Source of the DNA: Lachnospiraceae bacterium
Lineage (GTDB): Bacteria > Bacillota > Clostridia > Lachnospirales > Lachnospiraceae
Direction of reading: 5' to 3'
Assembly: GCA_022799175.1 (NCBI GenBank)
Contig: JAAWNY010000005.1
Coordinates: 1-64,000 of the forward strand
DNA length: 64,000 nt
Part shown: in pieces, positions 29,248 to 40,160 of the stretch
Numbering within the stretch: the stretch's first letter is position 1
Layout: each line of letters starts with the position of its first letter
The notes under the pieces: generated by a model
Told to the model about the DNA's origin: nothing
Databases searched by the model: none
What the model saw: the letters and a program-made list of their open reading frames with translations, nothing else
Position numbers and translations under genes: made by a program

Positions 29248-31566
29248 TTAAACACTTTCTTTGAGCGTTTCTTTCAGCACTTCTTCCATCGTCTTTACAT
29301 ATACAATCCGTAAACCTTTCGTTATTTCTTTTGACAATTCTGCAATATCGGATCGATTCTTTTCTGGCACTAACACCGTTTGGATATGCGCCATCTTCGC
29401 TGCTAGTATTTTTTCTTTCAGACCACCAATCGGCAACACTCGTCCCCGCAGAGTGATCTCTCCCGTCATTGCTATCTGAGCACAAACTTTTTGCTGTACT
29501 ACTGCCGATAACATCGCAGTCGCCATCGTTATTCCTGCTGATGGTCCATCTTTAGGAACCGCGCCTTCCGGAATATGGATATGGATATCATGCTTTTCAA
29601 AATAATCATCACTAACCTGATAATCGGGACAAATCGACCGCACATATGTCAGAGCTGTCTGTGCCGATTCTTTCATCACATCTCCCATCTGTCCCGTCAT
29701 CTTCATCTCGCCCTTTCCTGGCATTACATTCACTTCAATCTGAAGCGTGTCTCCTCCGACACTGGTCCAAGCCAATCCCCGAGCAATCCCTATCTCATCC
29801 TCTTCATTGGCATCCTCAAAACGGATCTTTTCTTTGCCCAAATATTTTTCCAGATTCTGTTCGGTGATCCGAATCCCGTCCCGTTTGTTTTCTAAAAATT
29901 CTCTTGCCGCTTTCCGAAATATCTCTCCGATCCTGCGCTCTAAATTGCGTACTCCAGCCTCCCTGGTGTAATTATGAATAATTTTTTTGAGAACTCCGTC
30001 CGATATCCGGATCGTTTTCTCGGTCAAACCACATTTTTCCAGTTGCTTTCCCACCAAAAAATCTCTTGCAATATGAAATTTTTCATTTTCTGTATAACTG
30101 TTGATCTCGATAATCTCCATACGATCCAAGAGCGGACGCGGGATCGATTGTGTGGTATTGGCTGTTGCAATAAAAAGCACAGGCGAAAGATTAATAGGCA
30201 CTTCTACATAATGATCTCGAAAACGAACATTTTGCTCCCCATCCAACACTTCCAAAAGAGCAGATGAGGTATCTCCTTTATAATCACTGCTTACCTTATC
30301 AATCTCATCCAGTAGCATCAATGGATTCGATACTCCGGCCTGACGCAATCCTTCTACCAGTCTCCCCGGCATAGCGCCCACATAGGTCTTCCGATGTCCA
30401 CGAATCTCTGCCTCATCTCGTACTCCTCCCAAGCTGATCCGAACATATTTTTTATTCAGTGCCCGAGCTATGGATCTAGCTATGGAAGTTTTTCCTGTAC
30501 CCGGCGGTCCCACAAGACATAAAATCGGACCAGTACTCTTTTTTGTCAAAGTCCGGACCGCTAAATATTCTAGTACCCGTTCCTTCACCTTTTCCAGACC
30601 ATAATGATCCGTATCCAAAATCTCTGCCGCATGCTTTAAATCATTGTTGTCCCTAGACACTTTATTCCATGGAAGTTCCAGCAATGTTTCAATGTAGGTT
30701 CGAATCACGTTGCCTTCCTGACTGCTTCCTGGCATTGCCCGAAAACGTTCAATTTCTTTATGCAGCTTTTCTTTCACTTCCTTATCTGCCTTCAAAGCCG
30801 AAAGTTTATTCTCATATTCATCCGACTCTGACACAGGATCCTCTCCCAGCTCCTGACGGATAATCTTCATCTGCTCTCTCAGAATATAATCTCTTTGATT
30901 TTTATCTACTACCGCCTTCACCTTAGCCTGAAATTCCTGACGGATGCGAGAAATCTCAATTTCTTCTGTCAGACTGTTTACTAAAACTTCATATCGGGTA
31001 ATCGCATCTGCCGCATCAAGGTAATTCTGTCGCACGGAATAATCCCAGGGAAGTTGGCTTGCCATCTGAAGCATCATATCATCCAACCCACTCGCTGTCA
31101 TCAGATTGGGAAGTACCTCTCTGGCAAATTTGGGGTGCTGATGCCCATACTCCTCTACCTTGTCTTTCAACACTCTCTGCATAGCTTCCGCAGTCAAAGA
31201 ATCTACATCATCATTTCTCCAGGGAGATACCATGATCTCCCCCATCAAAGCCGGATCCACAGAATCCAACATTAAAAGCTCTGCCCGCTCCAGCCCTTCC
31301 ACCATTACCCGCACCACATTACTCGGCATCTTCACCAACTGCTTTACTTTCACAATCACTCCAATATGGTAAAGCTGTTCCATCTGGGGACTAGCATCAT
31401 TCGGATCCCTCTGTGTAACCACACAAATCCTCTGATCCCCAACCATCGCTCTTTCTACCGCTGCTACCGATCGAGAACGACTGATATCAAAACTTATGGT
31501 CATCTTTGGCAATACCGTCAACGCCCGCAGCGCAATCACTGGCATTGTCGTCACTGTCGTTTCCAT
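29248..31566 (-). CDS. lon: ATP-dependent endopeptidase Lon
   Basis: LCLVGPPGTGKTSIARSIARALNKKYVRISLGGVRDEAEIRGHRKTYVGAMPGR, PKDGPSAGITMATAMLS catalytic Ser motif; start trimmed to METTVTTMPV. Confidence 0.97.
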   Translation of the reverse strand: METTVTTMPVIALRALTVLPKMTISFDISRSRSVAAVERAMVGDQRICVVTQRDPNDASPQMEQLYHIGVIVKVKQLVKMPSNVVRVMVEGLERAELLMLDSVDPALMGEIMVSPWRNDDVDSLTAEAMQRVLKDKVEEYGHQHPKFAREVLPNLMTASGLDDMMLQMASQLPWDYSVRQNYLDAADAITRYEVLVNSLTEEIEISRIRQEFQAKVKAVVDKNQRDYILREQMKIIRQELGEDPVSESDEYENKLSALKADKEVKEKLHKEIERFRAMPGSSQEGNVIRTYIETLLELPWNKVSRDNNDLKHAAEILDTDHYGLEKVKERVLEYLAVRTLTKKSTGPILCLVGPPGTGKTSIARSIARALNKKYVRISLGGVRDEAEIRGHRKTYVGAMPGRLVEGLRQAGVSNPLMLLDEIDKVSSDYKGDTSSALLEVLDGEQNVRFRDHYVEVPINLSPVLFIATANTTQSIPRPLLDRMEIIEINSYTENEKFHIARDFLVGKQLEKCGLTEKTIRISDGVLKKIIHNYTREAGVRNLERRIGEIFRKAAREFLENKRDGIRITEQNLEKYLGKEKIRFEDANEEDEIGIARGLAWTSVGGDTLQIEVNVMPGKGEMKMTGQMGDVMKESAQTALTYVRSICPDYQVSDDYFEKHDIHIHIPEGAVPKDGPSAGITMATAMLSAVVQQKVCAQIAMTGEITLRGRVLPIGGLKEKILAAKMAHIQTVLVPEKNRSDIAELSKEITKGLRIVYVKTMEEVLKETLKESV

Positions 31567-31640
31567 TTTATCCTCCTCGTTTCTCCCTAATATGACTGTA
31601 GTACACAAATTAAGAACATAATTTTAAACACTTTCTAGTA

Positions 31641-31665
31641 AAAATGGGAGCCTCAGCTCCCATTT
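31641..31665 (-). terminator. Terminator downstream of clpX
   Basis: aaaatgggagc / gctcccatttt hairpin followed by T residues on the minus strand. Confidence 0.75.
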
Positions 31666-31682
31666 TCCACGACTGGAATCTT

Positions 31683-32984
31683 TTATGCAATCTCTCCTGG
31701 TCTGTCTTTTTTTCTTCTCTGAGAAAGTGTCTTACGGGGAACAGTTGTATCTCGATACACTAGTTCTGGCTCTCCTGTCTTGTCTACAACGCCCTTCGTA
31801 ACCTTACAAATTCCAATGCTGCTGTCTGACGGAATCTCATACATCAAATCCATCACTGCTGACTCCATAATCGACCGTAAACCACGGGCACCGGTCTTGC
31901 GTTTCACTGCAAGGCTGGCGATTTCCAAAAGCGCCTCTCTGGTAAACTCAAGCTTTACATCATCCAACTCAAATAGCTTCTGATATTGTTTGGTGATCGC
32001 GTTCTTTGGTTCTGTCAAAATCCGGACCAGCGCTTCCTCACTCAAAAGCTCTAAAGATACACTCACTGGCACACGACCAATAAACTCTGGAATTAGACCA
32101 AACTTTATCAAATCCTGAGGTTCGGCTTTTCGTAATAACTCATCAATATCCTGACGGCTTTTATCCACAATCTCTGCATTAAATCCAATCGAACCAGCGC
32201 TGAGCCGACGCTCAATAATCTTCTCTAAGCCGTCAAAAGCTCCTCCACAGATAAACAGGATATTGGTCGTATCAATTTGCAGAAGCTCCTGATGTGGATG
32301 CTTTCTACCTCCCTGAGGCGGGACGCTGGCTATCGTACCTTCTAATATCTTCAACAGCGCCTGCTGAACTCCCTCACCGGAAACATCTCTGGTGATGGAT
32401 ACATTTTCCGACTTTTTTGTAATCTTATCAATCTCATCAATATAGATGATCCCATATTCTGCCTTCGAAATATCATAATCTGCTGCCTGAATCAGCTTAA
32501 GCAGAATATTCTCCACATCTTCTCCTACATAACCGGCCTCTGTCAATGCCGTAGCATCTGCTATTGCAAAAGGTACATTCAACACCTTCGCCAAAGTCTG
32601 AGCCAAATAGGTCTTGCCTGATCCAGTGGGACCCAGCATCAGAATATTACTCTTTTGTACATCTACATCCATCTCTTTTCTGACCGTGATCCTCTTATAG
32701 TGATTATAAACGGCAACCGACAACACCTTCTTTGCCAATTCCTGTCCAATCACATATTCATCCAAAAAAGCTTTAATCTCCTTTGGCTTTAGCAAATTAA
32801 TTCCATCAAAATCTGGACCGGTACTTTCCTGCTCGTCTAGCTCCTCCTCCAGAATCTCTGCGCAAAGGTCAATGCACTCGTCGCAGATAAAAACATTGTT
32901 GGAACCGGCAATCAGCTTTTTTACTTGATCCTGAGTCTTCCCGCAAAAAGAGCATCTTACTCGGTCATCCATTCTGCTCGGCAT
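31683..32984 (-). CDS. clpX: ATP-dependent Clp protease ATP-binding subunit ClpX
   Basis: N-terminal zinc finger [49 protein letters not shown]. Confidence 0.97.
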   Translation of the reverse strand: MPSRMDDRVRCSFCGKTQDQVKKLIAGSNNVFICDECIDLCAEILEEELDEQESTGPDFDGINLLKPKEIKAFLDEYVIGQELAKKVLSVAVYNHYKRITVRKEMDVDVQKSNILMLGPTGSGKTYLAQTLAKVLNVPFAIADATALTEAGYVGEDVENILLKLIQAADYDISKAEYGIIYIDEIDKITKKSENVSITRDVSGEGVQQALLKILEGTIASVPPQGGRKHPHQELLQIDTTNILFICGGAFDGLEKIIERRLSAGSIGFNAEIVDKSRQDIDELLRKAEPQDLIKFGLIPEFIGRVPVSVSLELLSEEALVRILTEPKNAITKQYQKLFELDDVKLEFTREALLEIASLAVKRKTGARGLRSIMESAVMDLMYEIPSDSSIGICKVTKGVVDKTGEPELVYRDTTVPRKTLSQRRKKDRPGEIA

Positions 32985-33052
32985 AACACACCTCTATCCT
33001 TTCTTACCAATCATTCTTTCTTAATATCCGCCGTACTACAATGACTGCTATT

Positions 33053-33634
33053 CTAATGTTTCACCAAAATCTGATCCACCAGTCCGTAACTCACTGCTTC
33101 CTCCGCTGTCAGATAATGATCTCTCTCGGTATCGCGACATACCACTTCATAAGGCTGTCCCGTGTTGGCCGCAAGAATGCGATTCAGCTTTTCCTTTGTC
33201 TGTAAAATCTTCTCCGCCACAATCTGAATCTCTGTCGCCTGTCCCCGTGCTCCACCAGACGGCTGGTGAATCATCACTTCCGCATTCGGAAGAATAAAAC
33301 GCTTGCCCTTAGCACCACCTGCTAAAAGAAACGCTCCCATGCTGGCTGCCATACCGACACACAAAGTTGATACATCGGACTTGATATAGTTCATCGTATC
33401 ATAGATTGCCATGCCTGCAGTCACAGAACCACCAGGACTGTTAATATATAAGTTGATATCCTTACCCGGATCTTCCGCTTCCAAAAACAATAACTGTGCA
33501 ACTACCACACTGGCCGACACATCTGTCACTTCTTCTCCCAGGAAGATAATTCTCTCCTTCAGCAACCGGGAATATATGTCATACGAACGTTCTCCTCTGC
33601 TGGTCTGCTCAATTACATAAGGTATTAACGGCAT
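33053..33634 (-). CDS. clpP: ATP-dependent Clp protease proteolytic subunit ClpP
   Basis: [79 protein letters not shown]. Confidence 0.97.
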   Translation of the reverse strand: MPLIPYVIEQTSRGERSYDIYSRLLKERIIFLGEEVTDVSASVVVAQLLFLEAEDPGKDINLYINSPGGSVTAGMAIYDTMNYIKSDVSTLCVGMAASMGAFLLAGGAKGKRFILPNAEVMIHQPSGGARGQATEIQIVAEKILQTKEKLNRILAANTGQPYEVVCRDTERDHYLTAEEAVSYGLVDQILVKH

Positions 33635-33821
33635 AATCAATCCTCCTTGCTTTTGACGCATTTACATTATAATGTTGATACAACTCCCTGCCGCCGCGCC
33701 AAAAACGACAGGTGAATTCCGAATACACGGGATAGAAGTGCGGTTCTCCGAACTCCCGGAAATCCACACTTCCTTCATACTTTTTTGTAACTGTCTCATA
33801 CCCTTACAGTCACAAAACCAA

Positions 33822-35108
33822 TTATACCAGTTTCGCCTCTGCCACCAGGAAATCTACTGCTTCCTGAACTGCCAGATCCTCTTTCATCCGCTGTAATCCC
33901 TCTTCACCCAGAAGTTCTTTGGCACGATCCGGTTCCATCTTATAGGTATCTGCCATTTTTTTGATCTCTGCCTCTACAGCATCTTCCGGAGCTTCTATAT
34001 TCTCTGCCGCTACGATAGCTTCCAAAACCAGACGGGTACGAATCCGCTTTTCTGCCTGGGGACGGATATCCTCCCGCAAACGTTCCTCTGTCATGCCAGT
34101 AAACTGCATATACTGTTCCATGGTAAGACCTTGCGAACGCATCCGACGAGCATAATCTTCCAGCGTGTTGCTGACCTGTTCCTCAATCATCGCTTCCGGA
34201 ATCTCCATCGAAGCGTTGGAAACCACCTTCTCCACTACATTATTCTCATTCTCTGTAGTCGCTTGTTGCTGTTTCGTCTCTGAAAGTTTTGCCCTCAGAT
34301 CTGCCTTATATTCATCTAGTGTGTCGAATTCGGAAACCTCGCCGGCAAATTCATCATCCAGTTCCGGAAGCTCTTTTCTCTTAATCTCATGAATCACTAC
34401 CTTAAATAAGGCAGGCTTCCCGGCCAATTCTTTTGCATGATACTCTTCCGGGAAGGACACGTGAACCTCAATCTCCTCATCAATATTCTTACCAATGAGC
34501 TGTTCCTCAAAAGTATCGATAAAGGAATGGGAACCGATAGTCAAGGTATAAGCTTCTGCTTTTCCACCCTCAAACGCAACCCCGTCGATATATCCGTCAA
34601 AGTCGATCACTACCTGATCTCCATTTTCAACCGAACGATCCTCCACCGTTACCAGACGAGAATTCTGCTCTTGTACTTTTTTCAATTCTGCTTCAATATC
34701 CACATCCGTCACTTCGGGTTTCGCGCGTTCCACTTCAATCCCCTTGTACTCACCCAAAGTTACTTCTGGCTTCACAGCTACCAATGCGGAATAGATGAGC
34801 GGCTTTCCTTTCTCAATCTGTTCTACACTAATCTGTGGACGAGATACAATATCTAGACCGCTTTCATCCATGGCACCACGATACGTTGTATTGATAACCG
34901 CATCCACCGCATCCTCATATAAAATCTCCACGCCATACATTTTCTCTACCATAACCTGCGGCGCTTTCCCCTTACGAAAGCCCGGAATGTTGAATCTGTT
35001 TTTATTTTTGTTATAGGAAGTTTTAAGAGCCTCGTCAAACTGCTCTGCCGGTACTTCTACGGTTAATTTCGCCATGTTTTTTTCCAGCTTTTCTACTTGT
35101 AAACTCAT
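33822..35108 (-). CDS. tig: Trigger factor
   Basis: KLTVEVPAEQFDEALKTSYNKNKNRFNIPGFRKGKAPQVMVEKMYG; start trimmed to MSLQVEKLEK. Confidence 0.96.
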   Translation of the reverse strand: MSLQVEKLEKNMAKLTVEVPAEQFDEALKTSYNKNKNRFNIPGFRKGKAPQVMVEKMYGVEILYEDAVDAVINTTYRGAMDESGLDIVSRPQISVEQIEKGKPLIYSALVAVKPEVTLGEYKGIEVERAKPEVTDVDIEAELKKVQEQNSRLVTVEDRSVENGDQVVIDFDGYIDGVAFEGGKAEAYTLTIGSHSFIDTFEEQLIGKNIDEEIEVHVSFPEEYHAKELAGKPALFKVVIHEIKRKELPELDDEFAGEVSEFDTLDEYKADLRAKLSETKQQQATTENENNVVEKVVSNASMEIPEAMIEEQVSNTLEDYARRMRSQGLTMEQYMQFTGMTEERLREDIRPQAEKRIRTRLVLEAIVAAENIEAPEDAVEAEIKKMADTYKMEPDRAKELLGEEGLQRMKEDLAVQEAVDFLVAEAKLV

Positions 35109-35173
35109 GTTCTGGGTTCCTCCTTCACATCTATGTATGGTCGTCTCGGCAGGGCGCCACACTTCAGTTTATC

Positions 35174-35182
35174 ATTATAACA
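35174..35182 (-). promoter_or_regulatory. Predicted tig extended -10 element
   Basis: Minus strand TGTTATAAT (TGn + TATAAT at 35174-35179) with seven phased A-tracts upstream (35218-35288). Confidence 0.55.
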
Positions 35183-35387
35183 TAGTCCCTTCATAATTAC
35201 CAGTACTATTTTATACGTTTTTCTGGGATTTTTCCAGGCTTTTCCAAACCTTTTTGCAGGTTTTTCCGCTCTTTTTAGTTCCCTTTTTGGGAAATGTCAG
35301 GTATGATTATAATCAATCCCAAAAGAAGTTCGAAGGGATTGCCAAAAACATATTTTCTATTAGTAATCAGGAAAGGAGCAATATTAT

Positions 35388-35855
35388 ATGGAAATTGAGC
35401 GGAAATACAAAATCGAGACGCCACCAGAAAATTACCGCGATTACCCGTTTCATGAAATTGAACAGGCTTATCTGTGTACAGAACCGGTAGTACGGATCCG
35501 CAGACAAGACAAAGAATATTATCTGACTTATAAGTCAAAGGGACTATTAACGCGAGAAGAATATAATCTTCCATTGACAGAAACGGCTTACCATCATCTG
35601 CTGTCAAAAGCAGATGGGATTGTGTTGACTAAAAAACGCTATTTGCTTCCACTTATCACACAAAAAGGGCCATCCGGACTGCTGATTGAATTAGATATTT
35701 TTTCAGGAATATATGAAGGTTTGATCCTAGCAGAGGTAGAGTTTTCTTCAGAGGAGGAAGCACTTGCCTTTGTACCACCCGAATGGTTCGGAAGGGACGT
35801 TACCTTTAGTGGAGAGTATCAGAATAGCCGATTGAGCCGGGGAAATTATATATAA
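35388..35855 (+). CDS. CYTH-domain protein (triphosphate tunnel metalloenzyme-like)
   Basis: MEIERKYKIETPPENY (ExExK-type motif), EQAYLCTEPVVRIRRQDKEYYLTYKSKG. Confidence 0.86.
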   Translation: MEIERKYKIETPPENYRDYPFHEIEQAYLCTEPVVRIRRQDKEYYLTYKSKGLLTREEYNLPLTETAYHHLLSKADGIVLTKKRYLLPLITQKGPSGLLIELDIFSGIYEGLILAEVEFSSEEEALAFVPPEWFGRDVTFSGEYQNSRLSRGNYI

Positions 35856-35931
35856 AATATACCAAAAGCCGTGGGACAAGATCGTTTGTGTAGAGACATG
35901 GTCCATCTGATTAGACAGACCATGCCCCTGC

Positions 35932-36189
35932 TTAACGGTCAATCAGTCCCAGCGCTACTATGGCTATCAGAAGCGCCAGAAGGATGGCGATGATTCCGTC
36001 TAGCTGTTTTACCGTCAGGGGAATGCGATCATAAAGACGCTCTTTTAAAGGGAGAGAGGCTCGATACTCCTTCAGAAGTTCGTTCTCCCTCCGCAAACGT
36101 TCATTTTCCTGTTCCAATTCAGATAATTCCCGCTCTTCTTCTGAAGAAGCTTCCCTAGTCATTCCTATCTTTTCTTGTTCTTTTTCCAT
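35932..36189 (-). CDS. Small hypothetical protein, N-terminal coiled coil plus C-terminal TM helix
   Basis: 85 aa; heptad-like ELEQENERLRRENELLKEY and TM IIAILLALLIAIVALGLI. Confidence 0.6.
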   Translation of the reverse strand: MEKEQEKIGMTREASSEEERELSELEQENERLRRENELLKEYRASLPLKERLYDRIPLTVKQLDGIIAILLALLIAIVALGLIDR

Positions 36190-36224
36190 TTTCAGAACTT
36201 CCTTCCCACTTTTTTGAGAAGATA

Positions 36225-36275
36225 GCTCCAGGGCCGCTATGGTTCCTCTTCAACTTTCCATAACTGCCCTGGAGC
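36225..36275 (-). terminator. Putative stem-loop downstream of mglC
   Basis: gctccagggc (36225-36234) / gccctggagc (36266-36275). Confidence 0.55.
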
Positions 36276-36343
36276 AATCGGTCAATCCCTATCAGAAATC
36301 TCGAAATTCTGTCTTCTCTATGTTCAAGACGGTATTCTGTCTG

Positions 36344-37345
36344 TTACTTCTTCGCAATATACTTCCGGATATCCAGCGCGATTGCCACTACGATTACAAT
36401 ACCCTGAGCAATATACTGATAGTTCGGGTCAATTCCCAAAAATTGCAGACAAGTCTTTAAAAGCTCAAATACCAGCACGCCGATGACCACACCGGATACC
36501 CGGCCGATACCGCCGTTTACGGATACGCCGCCAATGGTACAAGCAGCGATTGCCTCCAGCTCATAGCCATTACCAGTATTTACACCAGCGCCACCGGATT
36601 TCGCACCCAAGAGGAAGCCTGCAATTGCATAAAGAGCTGCTGCCGAGACATAGATGACAATCTTTGTCTTTTTTACATTGACACCAGCTACTTCTGCTGC
36701 TGCCTCATTGCCGCCGATCGCGTACATATATTTGCCATGACGGGTGTAGTTGTAAATGAACCACATGATAGCGCCAATCACGATGGCAATGATAAACAAA
36801 TAGGGGAATAATCCGAAGAGTTTACCATTGGCAATCACGGTATAATCGGTACGGTAGCCGCCGAGCGGAACCGACTTTGTATAAACCAGATTGATCCCGT
36901 AGATGATCATCTGCATACCCAGAGTACCGATAAAAGCCGGTACACTTAAGTAGGCCACCACCACACCATTGATCAGACCAAAAATACAGCAGATTGCCAC
37001 GCAGATCAGCAGGATCAGCCATACATTCAACTCCGGAAAGTTGCTCGTCAACTCAAAACGGCCGCTATAATCTGCTCTTTGCAAAAGAGTACCAGCCAAA
37101 CAAGCCGCTAGACCTACCGAACGTCCGGCAGAAAGGTCAGTTCCTTTGGTAATCAGACATCCGGAAACACCAATCGCGATGATAAAGCGGCATGCCACAT
37201 TGATGGAAATATTGCTGAAGTTACTCATGCTGAAAAAATTGTCCTTGGTGATTCCCACAATCAGAACCATCACCAAAATCAAGATCACAATACCATTGTT
37301 GATCAGGATATCCACTACATTTGTTTTCTTGGTATTCATTCTCAT
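36344..37345 (-). CDS. mglC: Galactose/methyl-galactoside-type ABC transporter permease
   Basis: Multi-TM; FIIAIGVSGCLITKGTDLSAGRSVGLAACLAGTLLQ, TIGGVSVNGGIGRVSGVVIGVLVFELL (RbsC/MglC family). Confidence 0.92.
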   Translation of the reverse strand: MRMNTKKTNVVDILINNGIVILILVMVLIVGITKDNFFSMSNFSNISINVACRFIIAIGVSGCLITKGTDLSAGRSVGLAACLAGTLLQRADYSGRFELTSNFPELNVWLILLICVAICCIFGLINGVVVAYLSVPAFIGTLGMQMIIYGINLVYTKSVPLGGYRTDYTVIANGKLFGLFPYLFIIAIVIGAIMWFIYNYTRHGKYMYAIGGNEAAAEVAGVNVKKTKIVIYVSAAALYAIAGFLLGAKSGGAGVNTGNGYELEAIAACTIGGVSVNGGIGRVSGVVIGVLVFELLKTCLQFLGIDPNYQYIAQGIVIVVAIALDIRKYIAKK

Positions 37346-37357
37346 TTCCTCCTCTTC

Positions 37358-38866
37358 CTAAAACTTAGTCGCGTAACTCATAATACGCTCCTGCGTTGCT
37401 TCCTCACCCTGTACCTCGCCGGTAATGTGTCCGTTACACATGACGAGAATTCGGTTGGATACGCCGATCAACTCTGGCATTTCTGAAGATATCATGATAA
37501 TACCCTTGCCTTGTTTTGCCAACTCAATCATAATCTGATAGATCTCGTACTTCGCGCCGACATCGATACCACGAGTCGGCTCATCCATGATCAGAACGTC
37601 CGGATTGTTGGCAAGCCAGCGGGAAATCAATACTTTCTGCTGGTTACCACCGGACAGAGACTGTATCAGCGTTTTACTGTCAGGTGTCTTAATTGAAAGC
37701 TTTGCCACGTTATCCTGTACCAGCTGCTCGATCTTGCCCTTATTGAGCTTTACCCCCATCTCGAGATACTGGTCCAAGGAGGAAATAGATACGTTATCTG
37801 CGATGGAAAGACAGCCTAGAATTCCAGTTCCCCGGCGATCTTCGGTGATCATGCCGATGCCGCCGCGGATGGCGTCTTGTGGACGTCGGATATTCTTCTT
37901 CTGCCCCTTGATATAGACTTCACCGCTGCTGATGTGACGCATGCCAAAGATTGCTTCCATCAGCTCGGTCCGCTGAGCGCCTACCAAACCGCCAAAGCCT
38001 AAAATCTCTCCCCTGCGCAGCTGGAAGGAACAGTCCTGGAAAGAACGCTCATGAATACTGGAATATCCTTTTACTTCCAGAAGAACCTCGCCCACAACCG
38101 CATTGTTCTTCGGCGGATAGATATTGGTCAGCTCACGGCCTACCATCTGCTTGACGATCTCTTCATCCGTGATGTCATTCATATTCCAGGAACCTACATA
38201 TGTACCATCACGCATAATCGTGATATCATCACAGATCTCACGGATCTCCGCCATCTTATGAGAGATATAAACCAGCGAAACACCCCTGGATTTCAAATCC
38301 CGGATAATGCGAAAGAGTGCTTCTACTTCATTGTCTGTAAGCGAAGAAGTCGGTTCATCCAGAATCACTACTCTGGCCTGCAGAGAAACAGCCTTGGCGA
38401 TCTCCACCGACTGCATCTGAGCAATCGACATGGTTCCCAGCTTCGCCTTGGGATTGTAAGGCATCTTCACATCATCCAGCCATTTGGCTGTCTCCTCAAA
38501 CATTTTCTTGTGGTCCACCACCTGAAACGGCCCGAATTTTTTCGTTGGGTAGCGGCCGGCATACATATTCTCCGCAACCGTCCTCTCCGGTATCGGCTGC
38601 AATTCCTGATGCACCATCGCCAGCCCCTTGTTCAGTGCCTCATCCGGATTGTGGATATCCACACGCTCTCCGTCCAGATAAACCTCACCCTCATCCATAT
38701 GATAAATACCAAACAGGCATTTCATCAGTGTGGATTTTCCTGCACCGTTCTCCCCCATCAGCGCATGGACAGTACCCGGACGGACGTTCAAGTTGATTTT
38801 ATCCAGAGCCTTTACGCCAGGGAAGCTTTTGGAAACTCCTCGCATTTCCAGTCTGTACTCTGCCAT
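37358..38866 (-). CDS. mglA: Galactose/methyl-galactoside-type ABC transporter ATP-binding protein (two ABC domains)
   Basis: MAEYRLEMRGVSKSFPGVKALDKINLNVRPGTVHALMGENGAGKSTLMKCLFGIY and second SLSGGNQQKVLISRWLANNPDVLIMDEPTRGIDVGAK. Confidence 0.94.
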   Translation of the reverse strand: MAEYRLEMRGVSKSFPGVKALDKINLNVRPGTVHALMGENGAGKSTLMKCLFGIYHMDEGEVYLDGERVDIHNPDEALNKGLAMVHQELQPIPERTVAENMYAGRYPTKKFGPFQVVDHKKMFEETAKWLDDVKMPYNPKAKLGTMSIAQMQSVEIAKAVSLQARVVILDEPTSSLTDNEVEALFRIIRDLKSRGVSLVYISHKMAEIREICDDITIMRDGTYVGSWNMNDITDEEIVKQMVGRELTNIYPPKNNAVVGEVLLEVKGYSSIHERSFQDCSFQLRRGEILGFGGLVGAQRTELMEAIFGMRHISSGEVYIKGQKKNIRRPQDAIRGGIGMITEDRRGTGILGCLSIADNVSISSLDQYLEMGVKLNKGKIEQLVQDNVAKLSIKTPDSKTLIQSLSGGNQQKVLISRWLANNPDVLIMDEPTRGIDVGAKYEIYQIMIELAKQGKGIIMISSEMPELIGVSNRILVMCNGHITGEVQGEEATQERIMSYATKF

Positions 38867-38888
38867 CCCATTCTCTCCTTTCATAAAA

Positions 38889-38915
38889 TCGGGTGTGCCT
38901 TGCGGACACACCCGA
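38889..38915 (-). terminator. Intercistronic hairpin between mglB and mglA (expression-tuning stem)
   Basis: tcgggtgtgcc / ggacacacccga. Confidence 0.6.
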
Positions 38916-38947
38916 CACTTTTCTTTTTATTTACCCATTGCCCAGTC

Positions 38948-40090
38948 TTATTTGATGAGTTCCAGAACCTCGCCTGCATTCTCCGGAGTAACCTTTACAT
39001 AGTCAACCATGTATACGTTATCTACATCCTTGCCATTGACGAAATCCATCGCCTTATCAGCTGCGGTATGAGCCTGACCGAAGTAATCGTTGAACACAGT
39101 ACCGGTCATCTTGCCATTCATCACATGCTCCACAACCTCAACCAGAGCATCCACGCCTACCAGATAGATATCTTCATTCACTTTTCTGCCGGCAGCTTCG
39201 ATCGCCTGCAGCGCACCCAGTGCCATTGCATCGTTGTTACAGAATACCACGTCGATCTTAGCGCCATGCTGAGACAGTGCGTTAGCAGTGATCTCCTGGC
39301 CCTTTGTCTGATCCCAGTCACCACGCATCTTTACCAGCTCCTCTACCTCAACACCAGCAGCGGTCAGAGCCTCGATGGACTTCTCCGTTCTGTACTGAGC
39401 ATCTACGTTCTCCGGATCTCCCTGAACCATGATGTAACGAACAACACCGTCGCCGTCTGCATCGCCCTTATTCTCCAGCTCTGCGATCTCTTCACCCTGG
39501 AATGTACCAGACTGTCTTGCATCCGCACCTACATAAGTAGCTTTGATTCCGCCGTCTACCCAAGCTTGCTCTCTCTCTGCTTCCGGCTCACGGTTGATGT
39601 AAACAACCGGAATGCCTGCCGCATGACACTCCTCGGTAACCGTCGGCTCGGAAGAAGCCTGTACCAAGTTAATAATCATCACGTCGTAGCCCTGGGTGAT
39701 GAAATTACGAATCTGATTCATCTGCTCGCCCTGGTCATTCTTACCGTCCATGATGGAGATGTTCTCTTCCTTCACTCCGATCTCTTCTACCAGATACTTC
39801 TTCAGCTCTTCGCGATACAGCGTCATGAAGTTGTCTGCAAACTGATAAATGGAGATACCAACTTTGACTTCAGACGGATCCTTACCTTCTACCGTGGCTG
39901 CCACATCTGCTGCCGTAGTCTCAGCCTCTTCCTTCGCCGGCTCGGTAGCCTCTGCTGCCGGCGCCGCTGTGGTAGTCTCTGCTGCCGGCGCCGCTGTAGT
40001 CTCAGCCGGCTTGCTGCCGCCACATGCCGCAAGTGACAGAACCATGCAAGATGCCAGTGCCATAGCGGTTACTTTCCTTGTCAATCTCAT
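38948..40090 (-). CDS. mglB: Galactose/methyl-galactoside-type substrate-binding lipoprotein
   Basis: Lipobox LAACGGSK; KVGISIYQFADNFMTLYREELKKYL, VFCNNDAMALGALQAIEAAG, GVDALVEVVEHVMNGKMTGTVFNDYFGQA. Confidence 0.92.
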   Translation of the reverse strand: MRLTRKVTAMALASCMVLSLAACGGSKPAETTAAPAAETTTAAPAAEATEPAKEEAETTAADVAATVEGKDPSEVKVGISIYQFADNFMTLYREELKKYLVEEIGVKEENISIMDGKNDQGEQMNQIRNFITQGYDVMIINLVQASSEPTVTEECHAAGIPVVYINREPEAEREQAWVDGGIKATYVGADARQSGTFQGEEIAELENKGDADGDGVVRYIMVQGDPENVDAQYRTEKSIEALTAAGVEVEELVKMRGDWDQTKGQEITANALSQHGAKIDVVFCNNDAMALGALQAIEAAGRKVNEDIYLVGVDALVEVVEHVMNGKMTGTVFNDYFGQAHTAADKAMDFVNGKDVDNVYMVDYVKVTPENAGEVLELIK

Positions 40091-40160
40091 GTCGAAAATC
40101 CTCCCTTTATTATGGATTTGTATTGTTCGGCTTTGGCAATATTGCCTTGCCGATGACCAT

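Noticed and set aside
29203-29485. N-terminal extension of the engB ORF
   Set aside because: The extension is out-of-frame lon sequence; EngB begins naturally at MIIKTAELETV (29203).
39890-40020. Repetitive GCTGCCGGCGCCGCTG stretch as a DNA repeat element
   Set aside because: Encodes the Ala/Thr/Glu-rich lipoprotein linker of MglB (ETTAAPAAETTTAAPAAEA); a coding low-complexity region.
38051-40036. 661-aa plus-strand ORF antisense to mglA/mglB
   Set aside because: Lies entirely antisense to well-supported mglA and mglB; composition (His/Leu/Ile-rich, no recognisable motifs) is typical of the complement of a codon-biased gene.
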